Source: Mesorhabditis belari (Eukaryota; Nematoda; Chromadorea; Rhabditida; Rhabditidae). Taken from it: a stretch of 64,000 nucleotides of DNA. The stretch is taken from positions 124,001 to 188,000 of the forward strand of contig CAUEEP010000245.1 of assembly GCA_958450365.1 (NCBI GenBank). Reading direction: 5' to 3'. Both the position numbers and the translations under genes were made by a program. Positions 36,276 through 47,000 of the stretch are shown piece by piece; the first letter of the stretch is position 1; every line of letters starts with the position of its first letter. The notes beneath the pieces are model-generated. The model had not been told where the DNA came from and did no database searches. It worked only from the letters and a program-made list of their open reading frames with translations.

Positions 36276-36301
36276 ATGAAGAAAAAGCCAAATCGCCAGT
36301 A

Positions 36302-36397
36302 GCCGACCAGATAGGATGCCTCCTAGTCGCCTCCTAGTTGCCTTCTAGTCGGGGGGTAGGTGTCGTGGAGTAGGGTTCGATCCCGGCGGCTAGAAAG
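36302..36397 (+). pseudogene. tRNA-like sequence with internal repeat
   Basis: TAGCCG at the left pairs with CGGCTA at the right, and a B box (GGGTTCGATCCCG) lies in the right place, but the D/anticodon half is replaced by CCTCCTAGTCG-type tandem units. Not a functional tRNA. Confidence 0.4.
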
Positions 36398-36799
36398 AAT
36401 GCTTCTTTTTCCCATTATTATGGGTTCTTTTTCTTAACAACATTTGGGTAATAGGGTAATAATAATAATTAGGAATAAAAATTTCCTCCTTTTTGTTGTA
36501 ATTCATTATTTGTGTCGAATAAATATACTTTTAAAAAATTAAATAAATTGTAGTTTAATTGGTGCATTTGTTGGTTTTGGACGGAAAGAGCACGAGAAAG
36601 TATACCGGATAGCGATTCTCTAATATTTTGTTTACCTCGTTTCACGCAATAATCTCTTGATGTTCATTCTGCGCCACGGTAGTTTTTAAATGTTTAAGAA
36701 ATAGGGTTTTTGTTTTTGAACATAATGTTAAAAGGCTTTTCTATGGTCGAGAAACCAAATTTATCGTTCGTTTTGAATTCTAATCACACAAAGTTTAAA

Positions 36800-36970
36800 A
36801 TCAAAAAATATACGGTGGAAAAGTCTTGTCCCACCATTGAAAAAGGAAAGCTCGATTAACATTTTGCCGGTCTTTTAGCCAAAATCACTGCTTGAATACG
36901 TTGAGGCATTGAATCGACCAAATTGCGTATTAGAATTACCGAAGAAATTTGTCGCCAAACGTTTCACCAG
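36800..36970 (-). mobile_element. Tc1-family transposon remnant
   Basis: On the minus strand a frame with NLVDSMPQRIQAVILAK and a stop soon after matches the C-terminus of Tc1-type transposases (LVxSMPRRxxAVxxAKG). Just beyond it lies ATACGGTGGAAAAGTCTTGT, a Tc1-like terminal sequence. The rest of the transposase is absent. Confidence 0.65.
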
Positions 36971-37182
36971 TAAAAGGCCAAAGCTCGACCTTTGTGGTGA
37001 ATATCTTGCCCCCGAGTTTAGTACTTTAAAAGTAGGCCCAGAGATGCTCTATAACGTTAAATCCGACGAATAAGGGGCACTTTGATCAATTTTCACGATA
37101 AGCAGCAAAAACATAGGGTAGGCGATTTTTACTCCACCCGCAAGTCGGACGACTCAAGCCATCATTTGTTAACTTTTTTGGC

Positions 37183-38147
37183 ATGGAGACTAAATATCTT
37201 ACCGGGGGTTTAGTCACTTTCAATGGGCAGAAATTTCGACAATTCGAAGAAGAGAAGAAGAAAGAAGAAACCATTATTTGCTTTATCCTACTTGCTTTAA
37301 CCTTTTGCTTTATACCTTTTGCTTTATCCCTTAAGAAGCTAGAAAAATTTCTTTCATCTCTCAATGCCAAGACTCGTCAAAATGCCATTACTCTATTTCA
37401 AGTCTTTGAGGTGACTATAAATGAAATGGCTTACCGAGATTCAGTTCCCCATCCCCTGATTGCTAGTATACACGCCCAGCCAGATTTGTTCCTTGCAAAG
37501 GCGCCCGATCTATTAAAAAACGAATAAATCAAACGGCTGCCAATGTTGCCCGTTCTGAGCTTTTCTGAAGAATGAAATTTTAGTTTTCTTTCATTCTTTT
37601 CATATTCCCCCCCCCCCGATTTTTTTTGTCTGCTTTAACGCCCCCTTTTCATCGTGGAAATATTTTCAGGTAAACCCGGTCCATTCATCCAAAGTTGCAC
37701 CGTTGATGAGGCTACGGTAAGTTGCAATAGCTTCTCTCCTGTTTTTCTAAATTTTTTTCCCTCCGTAACCTCTATTTTTTTGTCTTGTTCTGTGCCCGAG
37801 ATACCAAGAAGTCCGTGAAACAGATTATTAAGGTTATTTAATGACAGTTGTTACACGATCGTCTGCGAAAAGTTGTATGTCAGGGTTTAGGAATGTTTTT
37901 TGGGACTTGCTTTTGAGAGCCCTAATAAGTAAGAGAAGAAAATAGAGAGTTATAGAGGGAGGGAGGCGAAATAGTAAAGATCGCACAGGAATTTTTCTTT
38001 TAGATGACTCAGCAATATCTTGGAGCATTTGTCTCCCTTTATGGATATCCACTCGATAAAACAGGACTCTACGATTGTTTCCACCAGCTTTTCGTTGGAG
38101 GGCGGTTTCCTCGATTCAGTTACACTTGTGCGAGTGGTTTAAAGATT
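37183..38147 (+). CDS. Exons of an unrecognised, possibly secreted protein
   Basis: A 114-codon frame (37183-37527, ending KAPDLLKNE) has a Lys/Glu-rich then hydrophobic stretch that may include an intron ending CCTTAAG. After a gap come two exons with good splice sites and matching phase: 37680-37726 (KPGPFIQSCTVDEAT, donor GTAAGT) and 38004-38147 (TQQYLGAFVSLYGYPLDKTG, YDCFHQLF, YTCASG). A further possible exon at 38528 contains VSNRVWAQNTKDCLAL. The cysteines and the same strand suggest either the 5' part of the Cys-rich gene at 42.3-43.9 kb or a neighbouring paralogue. No family recognised; joins are tentative. Confidence 0.4.
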
Positions 38148-38224
38148 GTTTCTTTTTCTTTTTCTTTTTTTTTCCCCCCTTTTTTCTTTATAATCTCATC
38201 TTTTTCCATCTTAAAGATTACATT

Positions 38225-38515
38225 GTTCATGTTTTCTGTATTAGAATGTCTTCTGTATTGAATCTCTTGCCTTCTATCTTGAATGTCTTCTGTAATTGAA
38301 TGTCTTCTGTATTGAATCTTCTGTCTTGAATATCTTTGTATTGAACCTGTCTTCTGTATTGAATCTCTTCACCATGTGGAATCCACCTCTTCTATGCGAT
38401 ATCTTCTGCTTGACGAGATCTCTTCTGTCTTGATGTCGGCACCTGTATTGAATGTCTTCTGTATTGAATCTCTTCTGTCTTGATGTCTTCTGTATTGATG
38501 TCTTCTGTCCTCTAA
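38225..38515. repeat. TCTTCTGTATTGAATG repeat
   Basis: About 15 degenerate 16-bp units (GTCTTCTGTATTGAATC and variants) in what is probably an intron of the plus-strand gene. Confidence 0.7.
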
Positions 38516-39399
38516 ATCATTTTCCAGACGCTACTCAAGTCTCGAATCGTGTATGGGCTCAAAATACAAAAGATTGCCTAGCTTTGAGGACTCTTTCTTT
38601 TGTCACCAAAATAAATGGTTTGTTTTTTTGGTAAGACTTAAGTTTAAACATTACGGTTTTCATAGGAAAACCCCTGTTTACTGTATTATGGAAGTAATAT
38701 CTCCCGGGTTTCTAGATGATTTTAGCATTTTGCCTTGAAGAGTTACTGGCACTTTTTTTGAAAGAACTCTCTGCTGCGGTGATAGAAAAAATGTTACGAC
38801 TTTTAGGAGAAATAAGCTCCCCCGGACCAAGGGAAAAGAAATATTAACTTATTAATTATAAGTAAACAAATTTGGTTATTGCTAATATTTCCGATACCAT
38901 AAAGAAAAGTATTAACGACAGTTGAATGAGGCGATTTTAAATCGATGTGATGATGATTGGCATAATCCGGAATGCGTAATGCGGTTTTGTTCTTTTGTTT
39001 TTTAGATAATGTCGTGGAAGCTTAACGTTTGAGATTAATCACCAAAATTTAAAGGAAAGGAAATGAAAATGAAGAGCTTGAACTAGAGTCTGGAGTGCTC
39101 TTTGATCGCGTTCGAAGCATCAGCACCGTGCCCCGCACTTTTTTTGGCTTATTACCGTAAAAAAAAAGTGGCCCCGGTGCCCCTAGGAAGGGTGTGTTTC
39201 TGCCCACCAGTAAGTGACGGCCGAAGCCGGTTTGTTAGCACTTTTATTTGGGGATCGCGGTACGGTGGCTCGTTGTCAGCTCGTTCTCTTTCTAAAGTGT
39301 ATTGGAAAAGGTGGAAGCGTCTCTTATGCGTGATATAGTAATATTAGGGTGAAGGTTCCGTGAAAGAATAAAGTTTCTTTTCGGAGATTGAATTGCTGA

Positions 39400-39840
39400 G
39401 AAAGTATGTTTTTTGAGTAAGGTAGTAAGGAGTGATCGTGGGTGCGCCAACTAGCTACGGCCTCCCCCCGTTTAAGCACGGTATCTGCCAAGTTGCGGCT
39501 TGGCGTTGAGCTCAGTTGATTATAAGGTTCGAATCGCTTGGATGAGTCAGGGATCTCTTCCACAGACCGGTGCCGTAGGTAGCTCACGCCGCCATATTGA
39601 ACTGGGTTCCAAGACCAGTGCAGATGGAGTCAGGAAGTCTTACCTGAACAGGTGCTGTGGTAGCCACACCCATGTGGTGCCGAGGCTGATTCATAAGAAT
39701 CCCGGTCCCTAGCCTAGCTGAGCGGCCGGTACCCTGGGGCCCCCACCCTCAGGTTGGGATATTGAGAGGATCAAATGGGTAGACTTGTCTAAGGCTGGAA
39801 ACAAGCAATAAAGCTGGGCCTTCTCCTCCTAAAAGTAAAT
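39400..39840 (+). repeat. Candidate SINE or non-LTR fragment
   Basis: About 400 bp of GC-richer sequence with a B-box-like GGTTCGAATCG at 39526, several short inverted motifs (GGCCGGTACC, CACCCATGTGG), and a short A-rich end (AAATATAAATAAATG). It looks like a retroposed structured element but lacks a clear A box at the start. No coding match. Confidence 0.3.
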
Positions 39841-41144
39841 ATAAATAAATGCTCCCACATCATCCCCCATCTCTCCTCGGCGATAGAATATTCCTAGATC
39901 TTAATTTGTAAATTAATGATTATTTGTGTTGCAAACTAAGTCGCCGATAACTTCCCATTGTTTTATTATTATAACCTGACTTTTTTTCTTTTTCTTTTTT
40001 GTATGAAACGTAACATAAAGGAATTTTTGAATCTTTTGTAGCTACGATTTGCCGAATGGTAAGATGGAGTTTAAACTTTGAGTTACGACGAAAATATGCT
40101 TCTAGATATTTGGCTGGAGTTCTAACAAGATTTCTTTCGTTTTCCGGATGAAGATGTTGAAAGCTATGACGTACGAGGATCCGCCTTATTGGCAACCTGA
40201 GATTTCTTTCGGAAACTTTGCTCATTTTGTTAACATTTTTGAGAATTTACACATTTCTTTAACTTATTTACAATGGAATTATAAGTTTTGTAAAATAAAA
40301 CGAAAATTCGGCATAAAATATGTGTTTTTGCAACTGTTTTTACGAGTATGAGCTTTTTAAATTTATACAGGCTCTCCAACTCTGAGTAAAAGCTTCTCTT
40401 TCTGTGATTCAAGGTGCTGAGGGTGTGGGTGTAGATTTCTTTTTGAGAAACAGTACAGAAAAGCTGAAAATTTTCTTGTCCTTGTTTTGGGGCTTTGTTA
40501 ATAAAAAAATTCTGAGTCGATTACCTTTTTCTCTCCGGAGGGTCGGTTGCACACACTGTTCCGCTGATTATTCGCTTTTTAAGTTCTAATTCTGAATTCC
40601 AATATTCATTTTATTACGAAGTGATTTCTCTTCTTTTTTATTAATTATTTATTTAGGTAAGTGATGAGAAAATAGTTGTATTTTGAAATTTTTTCAGTTT
40701 TTTCACAAGATCTTTTAAATCCCGAAGAGCGAAGCATCGCTCCGTCGAGTTGTGAGCAAATTGACTTTGTGGTGGGCAAAGATTGACTTTATCGATCATA
40801 ATACCTGTAATAGAAGTAATATTACAAGTATTCCGGTATGCAAATTGCTAATTTAAACATTCTAATATAATATATAACAAAAAATGATATAGATTATAAG
40901 TTTGAAAACCAGATAATGGACAAAAAAGTTTTTCTCTTTTTTCTCTGGTTCCGATCTATTGCCTTGTCTGCTTGATAATTATAAAATCACCCTTTCTGGT
41001 GCACTTTTTTCACATGTTGTCACAGGAAAATGGAAGAATTTTGCCAGAAAACAGTGTGTTTTCAATTTTGGAAAAAATTGGCACTTAAAATGGCTCAAAA
41101 AGCTCAACCTGTTCCCCATCGGACAAATTAATAGATTGAAAGAT

Positions 41145-41412
41145 TGAGAAAGAGATTGAGTTGAGTTGATTTGATCGAGTTGATCGAGTTGATTGAGTTG
41201 ATTGAGCTGATTGAGTTGATCGAGTTGAGTTGAGTTGATTGAGTTGAGTTGATTTGATCGAGTTGATCGAGTTGATCGAGTTGATCGAGTTGATTGAGTT
41301 GATCGAGTTGAGTTGATTGAGTTGTTTGATTTGATTGCTTGATTGCTTGATTGAGTTGATTGAGTTGATTGATTCGATTGATTTGATTGATTTGATTGAG
41401 TTGATTCAGATT
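41145..41412. repeat. GAGTTGATCGAGTTGATT satellite
   Basis: About 25 degenerate units of TTGAGTTGAT / TCGAGTTGAT. The minus-strand Asn/Gln/Leu-rich frame is a repeat artefact. Confidence 0.85.
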
Positions 41413-41785
41413 TGTTATCGATTTTCTTTTCAAAGTAGATGATCTACTATTTATCTACAAAATACTAGCGTTAAGGCACGAAAATTGTTAGAGAGGAACT
41501 ACTTAAAGTGGAAGGAGTATGAGTGAGCTCGGGATTGGAAAAGAGCAATTTCGACTTCTGCCAACTGATCTTGTCTCAACTCGTACAATCCTTTCACAAG
41601 GGAAAGACACCGAGTCAAGCTTGACTTTTGACTCGAGATCAAGTCAATCTTATAAAGTCGGCCATGGGGATCTCAAATCCGTTTTTCGTTCCTGCAGAAC
41701 GCTTTGCAAACGCGAGATATTTGATATAGAAAATCACCTTGAATTTCGAGCTTCTTATGAGGCCGTCACACGCTCTCTCGACAAC

Positions 41786-41868
41786 GGTTGCGGTGGTCTA
41801 GTGGATAGTCTGCTAGGCTACTGTGGCATTACATCTTTTACCCTCAAGTTCGAGTCCCACTCTCCTCA
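41786..41868 (+). pseudogene. tRNA-like sequence
   Basis: A box GGTGGTCTAGTGGATAGT and B box AAGTTCGAGTCCC, with long spacing (about 55 nt) and no matching acceptor stem. It overlaps the end of a 122-codon plus-strand frame (41519-41887), which weakens the case for that frame being a protein. Confidence 0.4.
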
Positions 41869-42034
41869 AACTTCTTTTGCTTTTTAAAAAAAACTATTTT
41901 CTTATGTATTTGTCTTGAATTATTGACTCGAGCTTTATCCACCGCTTTCTGTAACTTCAATAAACAATTTACAAAAGCTGGAATAGAATGGATAGAATAA
42001 ATAAATGAGAGGGGCGAGCGATTAGAAGAGTCTG

Positions 42035-42225
42035 CTCGATTTTGTGAGTTGATGGTGGATTGATGGTGGATTGATGGTGGATTGATTGTGGGTTGATTGT
42101 GGGTTGATTGTGGGTTGATGGTGAGTTGATTGTCGGGGTTGATTTTGTGGGGGTTGATTGTGGGGGTTGATTTTGTGGGGGTTGATTTTGTGGGGGTTGA
42201 TTGTGGGGGTTGATTGTGGGTTGAA
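42035..42225. repeat. GATTGTGGGTT satellite
   Basis: Units of TTGATGGTGGA then TTGATTGTGGG and GGTTGATTTTGTGGGG, about 15 in all, immediately 5' of the first well-supported exon of the Cys-rich gene. Confidence 0.8.
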
Positions 42226-42326
42226 ACACAATTTCAAACAATATAGTACCAAAATTTGTCGCTTCAACGATCAATTGAACATTTTGAAAGAAAAAAGAAC
42301 TTTTCTTTACAATCGTTTTTTTTCAG

Positions 42327-43859
42327 ACAGCTTTTGCTTGTTATAAAGCGTTGCTCTATTACAAGCAGACGATCCCGAATGGAGACACGAAATTTCCCGC
42401 GTATTCAGCGTTGAAGATCAATGAGATGAATATTCCTTGCGGGTGAGTGGGAAAATTGAATTTGACATCAATTTTTATCAAACAAGTTTCTATGTTTTCT
42501 TTTCAGCAACATCGACACCTTCAAAACATGTTTGAACGATTTGAAATCATATTGTTATGATTTACCAACGATTTTCAGGGTTGCTTCCAAATATTTTCAA
42601 ATTTCAAATGCAACATCCAAATGGATATTGTCAAAATCTCATATGAAAATCTTCATAAAGCACGTTTTTCGTCAAATTTAGTTTGTACCGAGTGGATCCG
42701 AGGCGGAGGCGAAGAGCTATTTGCAGCTTTTTCTCGCCATGCAACTTCGATGTGATCACGCTTCAGCATGTAAGCGAAAAGAATTAATTTCTCAAAAAAA
42801 GAATTTTAAATGACAAATAGACAAATTGGCTTCATTGACAAATTGACAAATAGACAAATTGGCTTTATTCTGTTATGCAGCTACTCTTCTCATTGCCCAC
42901 TTTTCAATTTGTAATCATTCAAAAACATGCTCGAAATCTCGAAATCTCGAAATCGAAAGCGAAAGGAAATTCAATTCAATTCAAACCTTGACTAGATGTA
43001 AAATTAAATATTGTAAATATAAGAAAAGAAATAGAAAATCACAAAATGAAATTGCATTCCTTTCATCGATTTTTTCAGACGACACCTACACGCGGTGTCG
43101 AGCCGCATGGGCGGGCGCTGATTGGCAAGATCAAACTCATTACGCGAATTGCGGAGATTATCGATATAAAGATGAGTGCTAGTGGGTGATTTTTGAATGA
43201 AAATTGAAACCAAAAAAACCCAGTTCGATCAACTCAACGATGACGTGTCGATGGAAAGTGATGCGCTCGGTTTGCGAGGATATCGGTGGATATTGTGATA
43301 TCGATCCGCAAATCATGGACAAACAGGGATGGATTGGTGAGTGCTTTGTGATGTTAGCCCTCTCCCATCTCTTGATAAACAAAGGCCCCGATAGCTCAGT
43401 GGTAGAGCATCCGACTTGTAAGGGTGGGTCGAGGGTTGAGGTTGTGGGTTCGATTCCCCTTGCTTCCAAATTCTTTTTCTCTCCAATTCTTTTTTTTACT
43501 TTATGGGGATTTATGAATACTCTAATCATAGTCACATTATTCAGGGTACTGTAATTGATAGCTTATTATTAGCTGTAGCTTATTATTTCATTACAGTAAC
43601 CAGAATTCCTAAAAAAGAGGAAAAAGAAAGAAAGAAAAAGACATTGAGCTTTTGCCAGATGAATCATTTACCAGTTTACTGTAGTGAGATAAAAAGTACA
43701 ATATATTGGTGGGTTGATGTACAAAGTACAATATATTCAAAAGTTTCAGATGGCGATTGTATCTCTGATGCAAAGAAAATGTGCAAAAAGATCAACTCAG
43801 CTTCGCGATTTCTTCTCCCCATTTTGATAACTTTCATGTTAACGAAAATTTTTGCGTAA
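42327..43859 (+). CDS. Cys-rich protein with GPI-anchor-like tail (3' six exons)
   Basis: Six exons (42327-42442, 42507-42579, 42682-42769, 43079-43181, 43224-43336, 43750-43859) join without a phase conflict into about 176 codons ending in TAA. Cysteines are regularly spaced: AFACYK, NIPCG, FKTCLNDLKSYC, LRCDHA, YTRCRAAW, YANCGDY, KDECYS, MTCRWKVMRSVCEDIGGYC, GDCISDAKKMC. The C-terminus is a small-residue patch (NSAS) followed by a hydrophobic run FLLPILITFMLTKIFA, typical of a GPI-attachment signal. The protein is therefore probably extracellular and membrane-anchored. The first exon starts in phase 0 with no ATG, so 5' exons are missing; candidates lie at 37-38.6 kb across a satellite-rich gap. 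No family recognised with confidence. Confidence 0.75.
43384..43467 (+). pseudogene. tRNA-Thr-like sequence in an intron
   Basis: The 5' half (GGCCCCGATAGCTCAGTGGT, then AGAGCAT) is an almost perfect tRNA start and the sequence CTTGTAA would give anticodon TGT, with B box GGGTTCGATTCCCC. The anticodon stem is broken by about 12 extra nt and the 3' end does not pair with GGCCCCG. It lies 47 bp downstream of the exon that ends at 43336. Confidence 0.45.
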
Positions 43860-44046
43860 TTGAAATAAATTTTGAATTTATTCTCTTAAAAATCAAGAAA
43901 ACTCCCGCGTTTTTTGTTTGGAACGGCCGAGTGGCGACGGGTGTGGAAAACGTTGATACGATTCGGTTCCTCAGCCGAAAATGAACTCCACGCGGTCGAT
44001 GAGCTCCTAATTTTCTACCCATTTCCTATTGTTTTTTTTTTGATAC

Positions 44047-47000
44047 TCACGGAATTCCGATTGTTGTAACGACTGAATCCTGATGACTGGCCCTTCGTCG
44101 ATCATGATTGCTCGCAAGGGAGACCCGTCTTGATCCAAGTAGTGGAGCGCACGCAGAGATTGATCTAATAAAATAAAAATGAATGACAAAGAATTTTGAA
44201 TCAAGGGAATTGAACCAAGCCTTACCAAGAAGATGCTCTATCACTGAGCTATCAGCGCCTTTTTTTCTCAAGAAGATGCTCTACCATTGAGCTATCAGCG
44301 CCATTGAGCTATCAGCGCCATTGAGCTATCAGCGCCATTGAGCTATCAGCGCCATTGAGCTATCAGCGCCATTGAGCTATCAGCGCCATTGAGCTATCAG
44401 CTATTTCTCAAGAAGAAATAGGAAAGACAAGCTAGAAGAAAGAAAGAAAGAGAAGGAATGATTTCTGTCTGACTATGACAGAAATCATTTTAATCATTTT
44501 AAGACAGATCTTTCAAATTCTTCGCTAACAAACCTCTTTGGCGGTCGATCCTCAGCCAGATACTCAGGCATTAAGCTCGCTTTTCTTTGACCAATCGAGC
44601 CAGTATTGTAGGCAGAAATGGGCACAATTGAGATCCGTCTTGACGCTTTTCTCTCGTGCAATAATGGCATTTGATCAGATGACATTAGTGGCTAAAAAGA
44701 AACAACAAGAAACTTTCAAAAGTCGCTTTTGAAGTTAAGCTCGTCAAATCCTTAAGCTCATCAAATCCTTACCTCATTCTGCTCCTCTTCAACAACGATC
44801 ACTTGTTGCTCGCTTTGCAGTTCATTCTCTTCCATAATCATTGCCTACAAAGTTTCGTTTTGAAATTTAATCTTTTAAATCGCTTACTTCAACAAATTGC
44901 TTTTGTCGATCGCTATTAATCGTTCCCCAAACGGATTTAAAGAGATAAATAAAAATCTCTAATAAAGTCACCGTTGACATGCCCAAAAAAAGACCCATTG
45001 AACCGGCGATGTTACCTGAAAAGTGATATCGTGATTAAGAAAACGATTCGAAAACATTTCCTTCGTAAAAGTCTTACTCAACAAATCGGCTGTTTGCATT
45101 TGTTTCTGTTGCTCATGACGTTCGTAGGAGATCTCTCTCATATAGACATTGACGAGGATTCGCGAGAATTTTCTAGATTAACTTCATTCTTAAAGGCTAA
45201 CTTTTCTTTTCTAGACTTGATTTTTAAAGTTAAAAGTCTTGTCCGTTGATTTATTTCTAGAAATTGCTTTGAATAAATTTTAATAAATACGATTAACAAA
45301 ACATTCACTAGATAATCAACTATCAGATTTTATAAGTAAATTGGAACTAATAGATTCTAGTTGACTAATAGATTCTAGTTAATTAATAGATTCTAGTTAA
45401 CTAATAGATTCTCGTTAATTAATAGATTCTAGTTAGCTAATAGATTCTAATTAACGAATAGATTCTAGTTGACTAATAGATTCTAGTTAGCTAATAGACT
45501 CTAGTTAACTAATAGATTCTAATTGACTCATAGATTCTAGTTAATTAATAGATTCTAGTTAGCTAATAGATTCTAGTTAGCTAATAGGTTCTAGTTAACT
45601 AATAGATTCTAGTATTTAATAGATTCTAGTTGAGTAATAGATTCTAGTTAGCTAATAGATTCTAATTAACTAATAGATTCTAGTTAACTAATAGATTCTA
45701 GTTGACTAATGGATTCTAGTTAGCTAATAGATTCTAGTTAACTAATAGATTCTAGTTAATTAATAGATTCTAGTTAACTAATAGATTGAGTTAGACTTAG
45801 ACTTAGAGAGTATTAGACGTTTTTATTAGAGTTACTAGTTATACGAAAACTCTCAAGAATCACCCATTATCATCATCAAGCGAAACCCTTGAATCACTTG
45901 CTCTCAAATTCCCATAAGATGTCTTCAAATCATACTGCAGTTGCTCACATTTTACGTCACAAAAACACGTTTGCGAATCGGAAAAATTCAAATAAAAAGA
46001 AGAATTCAACTTTTTCTTACTATTAATGATCTTTTGACATTGAGCGAGTTGAAGTGGAGTGCAAATGGGAAACTGAAATTTGTCGATTTTTGCTCGGTTC
46101 AATCAAAAGTCTCTACTTGTGTTTCTCGCGAGTAATGCGTTTTTTAAAAAGCACACTTGAGAAAAAATTATCGTACTTTTAGGAAAAAATTATTGCAAAA
46201 AATGACGCAAAAATGATGAGCCCCGCACGTTTTGAAGTGTGACTTGTTTGCTCTACTTGTTTGCTTTGAACTTACTTTGAACTTGTTTGCGTTGAAAATT
46301 TGAAACCATTATTAAATTTAAATTCAATTCTGTACACTAAATTTAAAATTATTAAATTTAAATTCAATTCTGTACGAAATATATCAAAATATTAATGAAT
46401 AGAGTGTGTTCCTCGCGAGTAATGCGTTTTTTAAAACGCACATTTGGCAAAAAAAATTACCGTACTTTTAGAAAAAATTATTGCAAAAAAGGAGGGGGTT
46501 GGACAAATGCGACTTTTTTTTGCGCACCTTTTTTTTGCTGGAAAAGGCCTTAGGAAAGGTCGTAGAGCTTCGAAAATATTTCATATAAAAGAATCGTATG
46601 CGTAGATTCCGAATTTCGACAAATCAGACCTCGCTGACACGTCAAATTTGTCGAAATTCGGAATCTACGCATACGATTCTCTTATATGGAAATATTTTCG
46701 AAGCTCTACGACCTTTCCTAAGGCCTTTTCCAGCAAAAAAAAAGGTGCGCAAATGTCCAGGTGCGCAAAAAAGGTCGCATTTGTCCCACCCCCCAAAACC
46801 GGCGCAAAAAATTGCTTTTATATTTTTTTCGCGCAGGCAAATTTACTTACTCGCGAGGAACACACTCTATGCAAAAGCTCATCAACGAACCTGATCAGCT
46901 AAAGTGACCGCTAAAGGGACGCACTCACAAATCTCCAGATACCTCTTCATCAGACAATTCGCCTCACAATGTCGAGAAGAGTACTGGAAAATTTGAATTG

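Noticed and set aside
35977..36291. Minus-strand His/Ile/Phe/Ser-rich frame
   Set aside because: Translation of a 10-bp satellite.
37680..37726. Similarity of this exon (plus strand) to the antisense of the DOCK exon at 3.8 kb
   Set aside because: Only about 20 bases resemble each other and the DOCK exon is clearly coding on the minus strand; treated as chance.
41128..41433. Minus-strand Asn/Gln/Leu-rich frame
   Set aside because: Translation of the GAGTTGAT satellite.
41519..41887. 122-codon plus-strand frame
   Set aside because: No splice context or family match, and its end overlaps a tRNA-like sequence; kept out of the gene list although it may be partly coding.
42327..43859. Assignment of the Cys-rich protein to the nematode DUF19/T20D4.11-like family
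   Set aside because: Cysteine density is similar but I could not align the spacing convincingly from memory.
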